From assembly GCA_947252645.1 (NCBI GenBank), contig CAMXWF010000004.1:77565-141564 (forward strand): a DNA stretch of 64,000 nt. Direction: 5' to 3'. Below, piece by piece: positions 8,272-16,522 of the stretch. The DNA comes from an uncultured Bacteroidia bacterium (GTDB taxonomy: Bacteria > Bacteroidota > Bacteroidia > Bacteroidales > CAJPTX01). Below the pieces are notes generated by a model. The model was given only the letters and a program-made list of their open reading frames with translations, had not been told where the DNA came from and did not search any database. Numbering within the stretch: position 1 is the stretch's first letter; each line of letters starts with the position of its first letter. Made by a program: the position numbers and the translations under genes.

Positions 8272-9327
8272 ATGGAGGAAGTCGACGACAGCAGGAAGCT
8301 GATCAGCATCCGCTGGTTGGTGCGCTATGTGAACGGCGTGCTCTACGTAGTGCGCAACCACGTGGCGCGGAGGATAGGACTCGGGGCTCCGCCTGCAATG
8401 AACACCGGGGAGGAGGCTCCTATGCCGCGCCATTGTCTGGAGGCGCGCTGGTGGCAGACCGTGCGTTGGTTCCACGGTCAGGCGCCCCGATCGAAGCTAC
8501 AGGACAAGCTATTTACTATCATCTTCGGCACCAACACCTACCTGGGGCAGCTGTTTGACCTTCTCCTCTTGCTGGCCATATCGTTTAGCGTGCTGCTCTT
8601 CATGCTGGAGAGCATCCCCACCTACTATTCGGCCGCCCCAACGTTTTTCATCACCTCGGAGTGGCTTCTCACGCTCGTTTTCTCAGCAGAATACGCGGCC
8701 CGTCTCTACTGCTCCAAGCTACCCGAACGGTACATGAAGAGCTTCTATGGCATGGTGGACCTACTTTCCACCCTACCGCTATACCTAGAGCTGCTGTTTC
8801 CAGGAATGCACTACCTGCTGGTTCTTAGAACCTTCAGATTCTTAAGGATATTTAGGATACTCAAGCTATCGCACTTTCTCCGCGAGCGCGACGCGATGAT
8901 ACAGGCTCTGCGAGCCAGCCTATATAAGATAGGCTACTTCCTTTTCCTGATGCTCCTGCTGGTAAGCGTGATAGGGACCTTCATGTACATTGTGGAGAGC
9001 AGCGACCCCACCAGTGGATTCGTGAGCATTCCCAAGAGCATCTACTGGAGCATCGTGACGCTGACCACGGTGGGCTACGGGGATATTTCACCGGTGACCT
9101 CTTTGGGGCAATTCTTGGCATCAGTCATCATGCTCCTAGGCTACTCCATCATCGCAGTGCCCACGGGGATTGTGACGGCCGAGATGGCCAATCAGACCAG
9201 ACACAGAGGCACAGAAAAGCCCAATGCGCCCGTGCAGGTGAGCCGCAAATGCAAGCACTGCGGCAAGGAGCAACATGCGCCCGAAGCCAGCTTCTGCGAC
9301 CGTTGCGGCACCCGACTCGACCTCTAG
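8272..9327 (+). CDS. Voltage-gated potassium channel-like protein with C-terminal zinc ribbon
   Basis: This is a six-transmembrane ion channel of the Kv family. The hydrophobic S1 segment starts near residue 95. An S4 voltage-sensor helix carries regularly spaced arginines (RTFRFLRIFRILKLSHFLRE). The selectivity filter is TTVGYGD at about residue 265, diagnostic for potassium. After S6 the protein ends in a small zinc ribbon with two Cys-x2-Cys pairs (CKHC and CDRC), an uncommon tail for a bacterial Kv channel. The start is uncertain: the ATG at 8272 follows rpoN closely, while an ATG at 8422 would remove a poorly conserved-looking 50-residue leader. The protein would lie in the inner membrane. 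Confidence 0.88.
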   Translation: MEEVDDSRKLISIRWLVRYVNGVLYVVRNHVARRIGLGAPPAMNTGEEAPMPRHCLEARWWQTVRWFHGQAPRSKLQDKLFTIIFGTNTYLGQLFDLLLLLAISFSVLLFMLESIPTYYSAAPTFFITSEWLLTLVFSAEYAARLYCSKLPERYMKSFYGMVDLLSTLPLYLELLFPGMHYLLVLRTFRFLRIFRILKLSHFLRERDAMIQALRASLYKIGYFLFLMLLLVSVIGTFMYIVESSDPTSGFVSIPKSIYWSIVTLTTVGYGDISPVTSLGQFLASVIMLLGYSIIAVPTGIVTAEMANQTRHRGTEKPNAPVQVSRKCKHCGKEQHAPEASFCDRCGTRLDL

Positions 9328-9391
9328 CGCAGGGCGCAACGTGTGGTAGAATCGCTACATTTGCAGCTGGAGAAACCTCAGGGAGAAGCCA

Positions 9392-10423
9392 GTGAATGCG
9401 CGAGTTGATACAGTAAGCCACCCGGCATCAAGCAGGCAGGGGAGGGTGTCCGGAGTCTGGGGTAGGCTGTGGGCCTACGTCAAGCTGTTGCGTCCGTTGA
9501 CGTTACTGCAGCTAGCGGTGATTGTGTGCAGTGCACGCTGGGGCGTGCTGTTCCCGCTGCTGCGCAGTGCTGGTATCCCAGTGCATACGCCAATGCTAGT
9601 AGTGGTGTGGATCGCTGTGGCGGTGCTACTGCTAGCGGCCTCGGCCTTTGCGTTCAACGATTACCACGATCGGCATATCGATGCGGCCAACCCAACCCGT
9701 AAGCACCTGCTGGGCACCACGCTCCACCGCAGCACTGCTCTCATGACGTACACGCTGTTTAGCATCGGGGCCTTAATTGCTGGCCTCATCTCGGCGCTAG
9801 CCGTACACCGGTGGTGGTTGGCCCTGCTCTTCCCCTTGGCGGGGGGGCTGCTCTGGTTCTACTCCACGGTCTACCGGCGGATCTTTTTGCTCAACCACAT
9901 GATCATAGCACTCCTGGTAGCCCTGCTGCCCGTGGTGCTGCTGGTCTATGAGCTCTACTATCTCGACTACACAGTCTGGGCATACGTATCGGTCAAGAGC
10001 ATCTCGGTGATACCAGCTGCGCAAGGCCTACTGCTTTATGCTGCGATGCTGCTGGTTGTGAAGTTTACCTGCGAGGTGATACGCTCAATGCGCAATTTTG
10101 TAGCCGAGCAACACCTCGATTGCGACACCCTTCCCGTGCGCTACGGGCTGCGCAACAGTGCCATTGTAGTCATAGTGCTAGCCCTATGCGCAGGCATGGT
10201 CACTGCCATCATGGGGATGCAGCTCATGGGGCAAGTAGCGGAGGCGCAATTTGGCCTATCCCAGTGGGCCTACACCCTCCTGCTCCTAGTGCTACCTGCC
10301 GTTGGGGGGCTGGCCACCATGCAGCTAGCCAGGAACACGGCGCAATACAGCTGGGCTCTACGGCTGTGGGAATGCTTAGTGACGTTCTGCGCCCTCTACC
10401 CTTTCATCCTTCTCCATGGCTAG
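9392..10423 (+). CDS. UbiA-family prenyltransferase-like membrane protein
   Basis: A polytopic membrane protein of the UbiA superfamily, which transfers isoprenyl chains to acceptors such as quinone precursors or glycerol phosphate lipids. The first Asp-rich motif, NDYHDRHID (NDxxDxxxD), is intact near residue 89. The second Asp-rich motif, normally DxxDxxGD before a TLP sequence, is replaced by RNFVAEQHLDCDTLP, so the second magnesium site looks altered. The start is GTG at 9392, preceded by GGGAGAAG. TACATTTG at 9356-9363 fits the -7 promoter consensus. The 3' end overlaps maf by 8 nt (ATGGCTAG). The substrate cannot be assigned. Confidence 0.8.
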   Translation: MNARVDTVSHPASSRQGRVSGVWGRLWAYVKLLRPLTLLQLAVIVCSARWGVLFPLLRSAGIPVHTPMLVVVWIAVAVLLLAASAFAFNDYHDRHIDAANPTRKHLLGTTLHRSTALMTYTLFSIGALIAGLISALAVHRWWLALLFPLAGGLLWFYSTVYRRIFLLNHMIIALLVALLPVVLLVYELYYLDYTVWAYVSVKSISVIPAAQGLLLYAAMLLVVKFTCEVIRSMRNFVAEQHLDCDTLPVRYGLRNSAIVVIVLALCAGMVTAIMGMQLMGQVAEAQFGLSQWAYTLLLLVLPAVGGLATMQLARNTAQYSWALRLWECLVTFCALYPFILLHG

Positions 10424-11054
10424 CCTCGCGTTGCCTAGGGATACCACCCCCTACATGGACTACCCCACAATTCTGCTGGCCTCACGCTCACCACGCCGGG
10501 CAGAGCTGCTGCAACGTTTAGGTTTTAATTACATGCAAGTAGCCAGCCAAGCGGACGAGCGGACGATAGCCGAGCGGGCTCCATGGACCGAGTACGCAAT
10601 GAGTACAGCACGAGCCAAGCTTCGTGGCATCCGATCGCTGCCCCCGTGTAGCGAGAAGGGCAACATACTGCTGGCAGCTGACACGGTGGTGGAGCTAGAG
10701 GGCAGGGTGCTGCATCGCCCGCATACGCCGGACGATGCCCACGCGCTGCTGGAGGCCCTTTCGGGGCGGTGGCACATGGTAACCACTGGGGTAGCCCTAG
10801 CCTATAGGGGAATAGAACGTAGCTTTGCGAGCCAGACCCGCGTGGAGTTTGCCCGTCTGAATGCGCGCGACATCGACTACTACATAAGGGGGCGTGCACC
10901 GTTTGATAAAGCTGGGGGCTACGGCATTCAAGACTGGCTTGGGCTGGCGTGGGTTGCCAGGATAGAGGGGTCGTATACCAACGTACTCGGGCTGCCCACG
11001 GAGCCACTCCTACGGGCTGTAGAGCAATTACTAGCAGATGGCCAAGCTGGCTAA
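10416..11054 (+). CDS. maf: Maf-family nucleoside triphosphate pyrophosphatase
   Basis: The Maf/YhdE fold hydrolyses non-canonical or pyrimidine nucleoside triphosphates (dTTP/UTP-type in this subgroup) and has been linked to septum inhibition. Family signatures are LLASRSPRRAELL at the N-terminus, the AADTVV motif, GRWHMVTTGVAL, and DKAGGYGIQ near the end. The ATG at 10416 overlaps the ubiA-type gene stop by 8 nt; an ATG at 10455 (MDYPTIL) would match the shorter N-terminus of most homologues. The 3' end overlaps the next gene by 17 bp, so the two are probably translated from one message. In this phylum maf genes sit in varied contexts, so a link with the receptor gene is not implied. Confidence 0.92.
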   Translation: MASLALPRDTTPYMDYPTILLASRSPRRAELLQRLGFNYMQVASQADERTIAERAPWTEYAMSTARAKLRGIRSLPPCSEKGNILLAADTVVELEGRVLHRPHTPDDAHALLEALSGRWHMVTTGVALAYRGIERSFASQTRVEFARLNARDIDYYIRGRAPFDKAGGYGIQDWLGLAWVARIEGSYTNVLGLPTEPLLRAVEQLLADGQAG

Positions 11055-13554
11055 AGCATCCCACAGCGCGAAAGTAGCCACACAGCCTAGGGCAGCCCAC
11101 TGGAGCTGCAGCCTGGCAGTTCTAGTGGCGCTGCTTCTTTTCGCATGCAAGGTGCAGGGCCAGGAGGGCTACACGTTGCAAGGCACGGTGGTGGATAGCC
11201 TTGGCGGCGCGATAGCAGGGGCGAAAATACGCACTGTTGGGGCGCCCTACGGCACGCAGAGCAACGAAGAAGGGGCGTTCTGGTGGTATCTGCCATCGCA
11301 GGAGACGAGCGTACTCACGGTGAGCAAAACAGGCTACAACACCGTGCGCATCGAGCTGAATGGTCAGGCTGGGGACACACTCCGGCGCACCATCAGGCTC
11401 TATAGGGGGAGCGACACGCTGGTGACGGTGGCAGATGTATGGGTTACTGGCCAACGCCGCCCACCCGCCATGCAGCGGCTTACGTCGCTAGAATTCGATA
11501 GGCTTCAGGGCACGATGGGAGGGGTAGAGATGGTGCTCAAAACCATGCCCGGGGTGCATATGGCCAGCGAGCTGAGCAACCAATACTCGGTGCGCGGGGG
11601 CTCCTTCGATGAAAACTTGGTGTACATCGATGGCATCGAGGTGATGCGCCCGCAGCTTTTACGCACCGGGCAACAGGAAGGGCTCTCGCTGCTCAACCCG
11701 GATATGACCGCTGCGATAGAGTTTTCAGCTGGGGGATTCCCGGCGCAATACGGGGAGCGGATGTCATCGGTGGTCAACGTACGCTACCGAGAGCCCCATA
11801 GCCACGCGTTGAAGCTACAGGCCAGCCTGCTTGAGAGCAGACTCTACTGGCAAGGTGCCAGCGATACCGGAGGCTGGAGCGGGATGATAGGGGCACGCTA
11901 TAAGTCGAATAAACTCCTGATCGGCACCACGGATACTAAGGGAGACTATCGGCCTCTGTTCTTTGATTTGCAGGGCAAGGTGATTTGGCATCCACGCAAA
12001 GAGCTCAAGCTGACGATGCTGGGAATATGGAATCAGAATGAATATCAATTTAAGCCCCTGCATAAGCAGACCCAAGTGGGTACGCTTACGGAGGCCTTTC
12101 AGCAGCTAGATGTCTACTACGAGGGGCAAGAGAAAGATCGCCAGCGCACATTGCTCGGTGCGCTGAGCTTGAACTGGCAAATCGATCCTCGCTGGTGCCT
12201 GGAGAGCCAACTGGGCTTTACCTACCATCAGGCGCGGGAAGCCTTTGACATCCTGGCGGAATACTGGCTCTCGGATCTCAGGGCCTCAAATGCACCCTCT
12301 GGCCTTCACGACAGCACGGCCAATGTGGGGATTGGGGGATTCCTCAATCATGCGCGCAATGAACTTACAGCCCTGACTGGGACGCTCCAGTGCCAAGCCC
12401 ATTGCCAGCTCGGGGCGCATGGGTTCCTCTTTGGCATCAGCGTGAATCCACGGTGGTTGCGGAGTCAGCAAAGCGAGTGGCACCTGGTAGACAGCGCCGG
12501 CTACTCTCTCCCCACGACTTCTGCTGCACTGCCTGTGCAGGGAAGGTTGCATGGACAACAAGCACTACCCATGGTGCAGTATGCCGCCTTTGCGCAAGGG
12601 ACCCTGGAGTTTGAGCAGGCAAGCGGGACTTGGCGCTGCCTCATAGGGCTACGTTACAGCGCAATGAACCTATTCTGGCACTCCCGGATTAGCCCTCGGG
12701 TGTCAGTAGAGTTCACGCCAAGTGCAGCACCGCTACTCAAGGCCTACGCAGCGGGCGGGCTGTACTACCAATACGCCTTCTACCGCGAGATGCTCGATAG
12801 GGCAGGGCAGCTCCATCCGAGGCTAAAGCCGCAGATGGCGATCCACAGCGTAATAGGTACACAGTATAGCTTCATGCTCTGGTCGCGGCTATTCAAGGTG
12901 CAAGTGGAGCTATACTACAAATGGCTCTACGGGCAGATCCCGTACACGGTAGACAACGTCCGCCTGTGCTACGAGGCCCTCAACGCTGGGGAGGGCTATG
13001 CTCGGGGAATAGATGTGAAGCTCAACGGGGAGCTCGTACCTGGGGCAGAGTCGTGGCTAAGCCTCTCGCTGCTCCAGGCCCAGATGAGACTCACCCAGGA
13101 GCTGCACGATGCCGAGCGCATGCCGAGGGAATCAGGGTATTTTCCCATGCCGCACGACCAGCTCTTTAGCGTTGGGCTCTACCTGCGGGACTACCTGCCG
13201 CGGATGCCTAGCTGCCAAGTGCTGCTCTCCGCCAACTACGCCACCGGCCTCCCCTACTCCACCCCCAGCGGCCGCTACGGCGACTTCGCACGTATGCCCA
13301 GCTACCAGCGCATAGACATCGGCTTTTCCTACATCTTCAAGGATGACTTCCAATCGCTCCAATTCCTCCGCCGTTTCCAATGGCTGCGGGAGCTATCGCT
13401 ATCCATTGAAGTGCTCAACCTATTCAACACCCACAACACGATCTCCTACCTATGGCTACGAGTTCCCGGCAAAGAGAACGGGCAGAGCCAGCTGGCCGTG
13501 CCAAACTACTTGACAGCGCGCTGTGTCAACATCATGCTGCGGGCGCGCTTCTAA
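11038..13554 (+). CDS. TonB-dependent outer membrane receptor with carboxypeptidase-like regulatory domain
   Basis: The 838-residue protein has a signal peptide (hydrophobic stretch about residues 27-40), then a CarboxypepD_reg-like beta-sandwich (GTVVDSLGGAIAGAKI) characteristic of Bacteroidota TonB-dependent transporters. A plug domain follows at about residues 150-250 (MPGVHMASELSNQYSVRGG, VYIDGIEV), then a beta-barrel to the C-terminus, which ends in a typical aromatic residue (LRARF). It should bind a ligand at the cell surface and import it using TonB energy. No SusD-like lipoprotein is adjacent, so a glycan-uptake SusCD role is unlikely. The ligand is unknown. The start lies 17 bp inside maf. 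Confidence 0.9.
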   Translation: MAKLAKASHSAKVATQPRAAHWSCSLAVLVALLLFACKVQGQEGYTLQGTVVDSLGGAIAGAKIRTVGAPYGTQSNEEGAFWWYLPSQETSVLTVSKTGYNTVRIELNGQAGDTLRRTIRLYRGSDTLVTVADVWVTGQRRPPAMQRLTSLEFDRLQGTMGGVEMVLKTMPGVHMASELSNQYSVRGGSFDENLVYIDGIEVMRPQLLRTGQQEGLSLLNPDMTAAIEFSAGGFPAQYGERMSSVVNVRYREPHSHALKLQASLLESRLYWQGASDTGGWSGMIGARYKSNKLLIGTTDTKGDYRPLFFDLQGKVIWHPRKELKLTMLGIWNQNEYQFKPLHKQTQVGTLTEAFQQLDVYYEGQEKDRQRTLLGALSLNWQIDPRWCLESQLGFTYHQAREAFDILAEYWLSDLRASNAPSGLHDSTANVGIGGFLNHARNELTALTGTLQCQAHCQLGAHGFLFGISVNPRWLRSQQSEWHLVDSAGYSLPTTSAALPVQGRLHGQQALPMVQYAAFAQGTLEFEQASGTWRCLIGLRYSAMNLFWHSRISPRVSVEFTPSAAPLLKAYAAGGLYYQYAFYREMLDRAGQLHPRLKPQMAIHSVIGTQYSFMLWSRLFKVQVELYYKWLYGQIPYTVDNVRLCYEALNAGEGYARGIDVKLNGELVPGAESWLSLSLLQAQMRLTQELHDAERMPRESGYFPMPHDQLFSVGLYLRDYLPRMPSCQVLLSANYATGLPYSTPSGRYGDFARMPSYQRIDIGFSYIFKDDFQSLQFLRRFQWLRELSLSIEVLNLFNTHNTISYLWLRVPGKENGQSQLAVPNYLTARCVNIMLRARF

Positions 13555-13625
13555 CGGTTGACGACACCTTGGTGGCAGCGCAAGCAGCGGGCAAAGACAC
13601 ACAATAGGGCGCACGGCGATAGGAG

Positions 13626-14798
13626 CTACTGCTGCTCCTCCTCAAGCTCCTTGCGGGAACCCGCATACATGGAAAAACGCTGGAACTTGCACTCTATAGG
13701 GCCATTGAGGAGTGTATAGGTTTTAGAGGGGTGTAGGCCAAAACCCTTCATGGCCAGGCGATTGCCTGAGAGTACCCATACATCGCAGCCAGTGTAGTGC
13801 GCCTTGAAGGTATCGCCTAGCTGGCGGTAGAAATTTTCGATCTGGAACTGCTTAATTCGCTCGCCATAGGGAGGGTTGGTGACCACCAAGGCCTGCTCAA
13901 CGGGGGGCTTGGTATCTACCACGGTCTGCTTGCGGAGGTAGATATTACTGGCCAAACCGGCATGCGTGATATTCTGCATGGCAGAGTCGATGGCCCGGGA
14001 GGAGATGTCGGCGCCCATGATGGGACTGTCGAGAGAGCACTCTTGGGAGTCATCCTGGGAGATGGCGTGGAAGAGATCTGCATCGAAGTCGGGCCAGTTC
14101 TCGAAGGAAAAGTTCTGTCGAAACACGCCTGGCGCAATGTTCATGGCCATCAGGGCTGCCTCAATGAGCAGGGTACCCGAGCCGCACATGGGGTCGTAGA
14201 AAGGGCGAGAGCCATCCCAGCCGGCCAGCTTGAGGAGTCCAGCTGCCAAGACCTCATTGAGGGGGGCGACATCCTGGTTGATCCTGTAGCCGCGCATATG
14301 GAGAGAATGGCCTGAGGAATCGAGGAGAATAGTACACTTTTCCTGGTTGATGTGGAGGTGAACCAGGATGTCGGGATTCTGGGAGTCTACATTGGGCCTA
14401 CGCCCGTACACCTCGCGCTGTTGATCGACAATGGCATCTTTGACGCGTAGAGCCACGTAGCCAGAGTGTTTGAAATAGGTAGAGTTGACCACGCTATCCA
14501 CGGCGAAGCGAAGCCTGGGGTTGATAAGTCGACTCCAGTCGTATTCCTTGGCCGCTTGGTAAATCTGATCGGGCTCTTTGGCCTGGAAGGTGAAAAGGGG
14601 CTTAAGAACCCTGAGGGCCGTGCGTAGGGAGAAGTTGGCCTTATAGAGCATTTCCTTGTCGCCCTCGAAGCTCACGGCACGGGAGAGTGGCTTGATCTCC
14701 TGGGCTCCCAGTTGCTCCAATTCCTGCGCTAGGACGGGCTCTAGCCCTAGCAAAGTTTTTACAATCAGACGATTGCCCGTAATGGGTTCGATTTCCAT
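13626..14798 (-). CDS. rlmL: THUMP-domain RNA methyltransferase (RlmL-like, 23S rRNA)
   Basis: The N-terminal ferredoxin-like/THUMP region (about residues 1-165) binds RNA. The C-terminal Rossmann-fold methyltransferase has the SAM motif DPMCGSGTLLIEAA near residue 200 and the catalytic NPPYGERI near residue 310, the N2-guanine type. This matches the N-terminal (RlmL) half of the E. coli RlmKL fusion, which makes m2G2445; the RlmK half is absent, as in most Bacteroidota. It converges with the TonB receptor gene and lies just downstream of the DEAD-box helicase gene on the same strand, a sensible pairing for ribosome assembly. The substrate position is inferred from the family. Confidence 0.88.
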   Translation of the reverse strand: MEIEPITGNRLIVKTLLGLEPVLAQELEQLGAQEIKPLSRAVSFEGDKEMLYKANFSLRTALRVLKPLFTFQAKEPDQIYQAAKEYDWSRLINPRLRFAVDSVVNSTYFKHSGYVALRVKDAIVDQQREVYGRRPNVDSQNPDILVHLHINQEKCTILLDSSGHSLHMRGYRINQDVAPLNEVLAAGLLKLAGWDGSRPFYDPMCGSGTLLIEAALMAMNIAPGVFRQNFSFENWPDFDADLFHAISQDDSQECSLDSPIMGADISSRAIDSAMQNITHAGLASNIYLRKQTVVDTKPPVEQALVVTNPPYGERIKQFQIENFYRQLGDTFKAHYTGCDVWVLSGNRLAMKGFGLHPSKTYTLLNGPIECKFQRFSMYAGSRKELEEEQQ

Positions 14799-14837
14799 AT
14801 CTCGGTTGTCGTTTCCTAATGCTGTCGGCTCTGCAGA

Positions 14838-16421
14838 CTAATTACGTGCCTTGGCCTTAGACACCAAGGGCTTCCCGCGTACTAAGCTTTTCTCGAAGAT
14901 CTCGAGAAGACGTGTGGCCTCTTTGTAGGGTACAGTGACGAAGGAAAACTCCTCCAAGACGGAAACATCATCAATGTCCTTACCGCTAATGTGGCCTTCA
15001 GCGCAAAGGTAGTCAACTAGCTTGCGGGGGGTATATCCATCGCGCTTGCCCAGCGCAACGAAGAGCCTCGTAGTGCCGGAGCGGTCGACGGTGAAGCCTC
15101 GTACCTCCTGGTAGGAGGCCTCATCGAGAACGTTGCTATAGGCCATCCGCAGCAGGGCAGCCACCGCTTCCCGAGGCTCGTAATGCATGAGTACCTCATC
15201 AGCCCTTTCGAAGTAGGGCTCATGATTGGCATTCCCCACTGTATCTTTGAGTTCCTCGAGCAGCAGCTGCCATTTGACCTCAATGATATCCGCCACTTCG
15301 GGAAGGATCTCCCGGCGGAGATTGAATTTTATGGCTTTCTGGAAGTAGAGCAGACGCCTGTACTCCGCGGGCGTGACAAAGGTAATGGCTGTGCCCTTTT
15401 TACCAGCGCGCCCCGTGCGCCCCACGCGGTGGACGTAGCTTTCAGGATTCTGCGGCAGGCTGTAGTTGATAACATGGGAAAGGTCGGCCACATCGATGCC
15501 CCGGGCTGCCACATCGGTAGCAACGAGGATATTGACCAGACGCTTACGGAACTTATTGAGCGTTTTCTCACGCTGGGCCTGGGTGATCTCGCCGTGCAGC
15601 CCCTCGGCGCTGTAGCCGCGCTCCTGGAGGCGGAGGGTGAGCTCATCCACATCGTTCCGCGTACGGCAAAACACCAGCCCATAGAATTCTGGCTCGATAT
15701 CGATAATGCGGGTGAGGGCATCAAACTTATCCGCCTGCCTGACCTCAAAGTAGATCTGGTCAGCCAGAGTGGTCGGGCGTTGGTCCCTATCCACCTCGAT
15801 GAGCTTGGGCTCATGCATGAACTGCTTGGAGAGCTTGATGATCCGTTCGGGCATGGTGGCCGAGAAGAGGAGGGTACGGTGAGGCCCGGTAGCGTGCGCT
15901 AGGATGGCCTCCACGTCCTCAATGAAGCCCATGTCGAGCATCTCATCGGCCTCATCGAGCACCACCCAGCTCGCTTGGTCGAGCTTAAATTCCCCTCGCT
16001 TGATAACATCGAGAACGCGCCCAGGTGTCCCAACCACAAGCTGCGCCCCTCGCCGCAGCCGGCGGAGCTGCTCCGAGATCGACTGCCCCCCATAGACTGT
16101 GAGGATAGAGATGTTGCGCTCGCCCCGTAGAGAACCTATTTCATCGGCCACCTGCACTGCAAGCTCACGGGTAGGCGCCATGATCAATGCTTGGGTATGC
16201 TTGGCCTGCTCCTCTAGTGCCTCTAGGATCGGAAGGCCGAAGGCGGCGGTTTTACCCGTGCCGGTCTGGGCCTGACCTATCAGGTCACACGACTCACCCA
16301 ACAATACTGGGATGGCCAGTTTCTGGATTGGGGAGGGGGTCTCAAAGCCCTTCTTCCCTATGGCTTGCAACGATTCGGGCGATAAGCCCAGCTCGGCAAA
16401 TGTTGTCTGCTGCTCTTCCAT
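14838..16421 (-). CDS. deaD: DEAD-box ATP-dependent RNA helicase with DbpA-type RNA-binding domain
   Basis: All helicase motifs are present: Q motif region (PTPIQ-like), AQTGTGKTAA (motif I), PTRELA (Ia), TPGR (Ib), DEAD (II), SAT (III), ARGIDV (V) and HRVGRTGRAGK (VI). A C-terminal DbpA/CsdA RNA-binding domain follows at about residues 445-515 (RLFVALGKRDGY). Proteins of this type unwind structured RNA during ribosome assembly and cold adaptation. The 3' neighbour on the same strand is an rRNA methyltransferase. A missing lysine-rich tail and the presence of the DbpA fold place it near DeaD/CsdA, but the exact orthologue is not certain. Confidence 0.94.
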   Translation of the reverse strand: MEEQQTTFAELGLSPESLQAIGKKGFETPSPIQKLAIPVLLGESCDLIGQAQTGTGKTAAFGLPILEALEEQAKHTQALIMAPTRELAVQVADEIGSLRGERNISILTVYGGQSISEQLRRLRRGAQLVVGTPGRVLDVIKRGEFKLDQASWVVLDEADEMLDMGFIEDVEAILAHATGPHRTLLFSATMPERIIKLSKQFMHEPKLIEVDRDQRPTTLADQIYFEVRQADKFDALTRIIDIEPEFYGLVFCRTRNDVDELTLRLQERGYSAEGLHGEITQAQREKTLNKFRKRLVNILVATDVAARGIDVADLSHVINYSLPQNPESYVHRVGRTGRAGKKGTAITFVTPAEYRRLLYFQKAIKFNLRREILPEVADIIEVKWQLLLEELKDTVGNANHEPYFERADEVLMHYEPREAVAALLRMAYSNVLDEASYQEVRGFTVDRSGTTRLFVALGKRDGYTPRKLVDYLCAEGHISGKDIDDVSVLEEFSFVTVPYKEATRLLEIFEKSLVRGKPLVSKAKARN

Positions 16422-16522
16422 ATCTTCTCCTCTTCCCCCACTCTACCATAAAACGCCACGCCCTTGCGGTGGAAGGAAAACCAAGGGGTAGCTGCACAGT
16501 GCGGGGCACCATGCAAAGTCAA

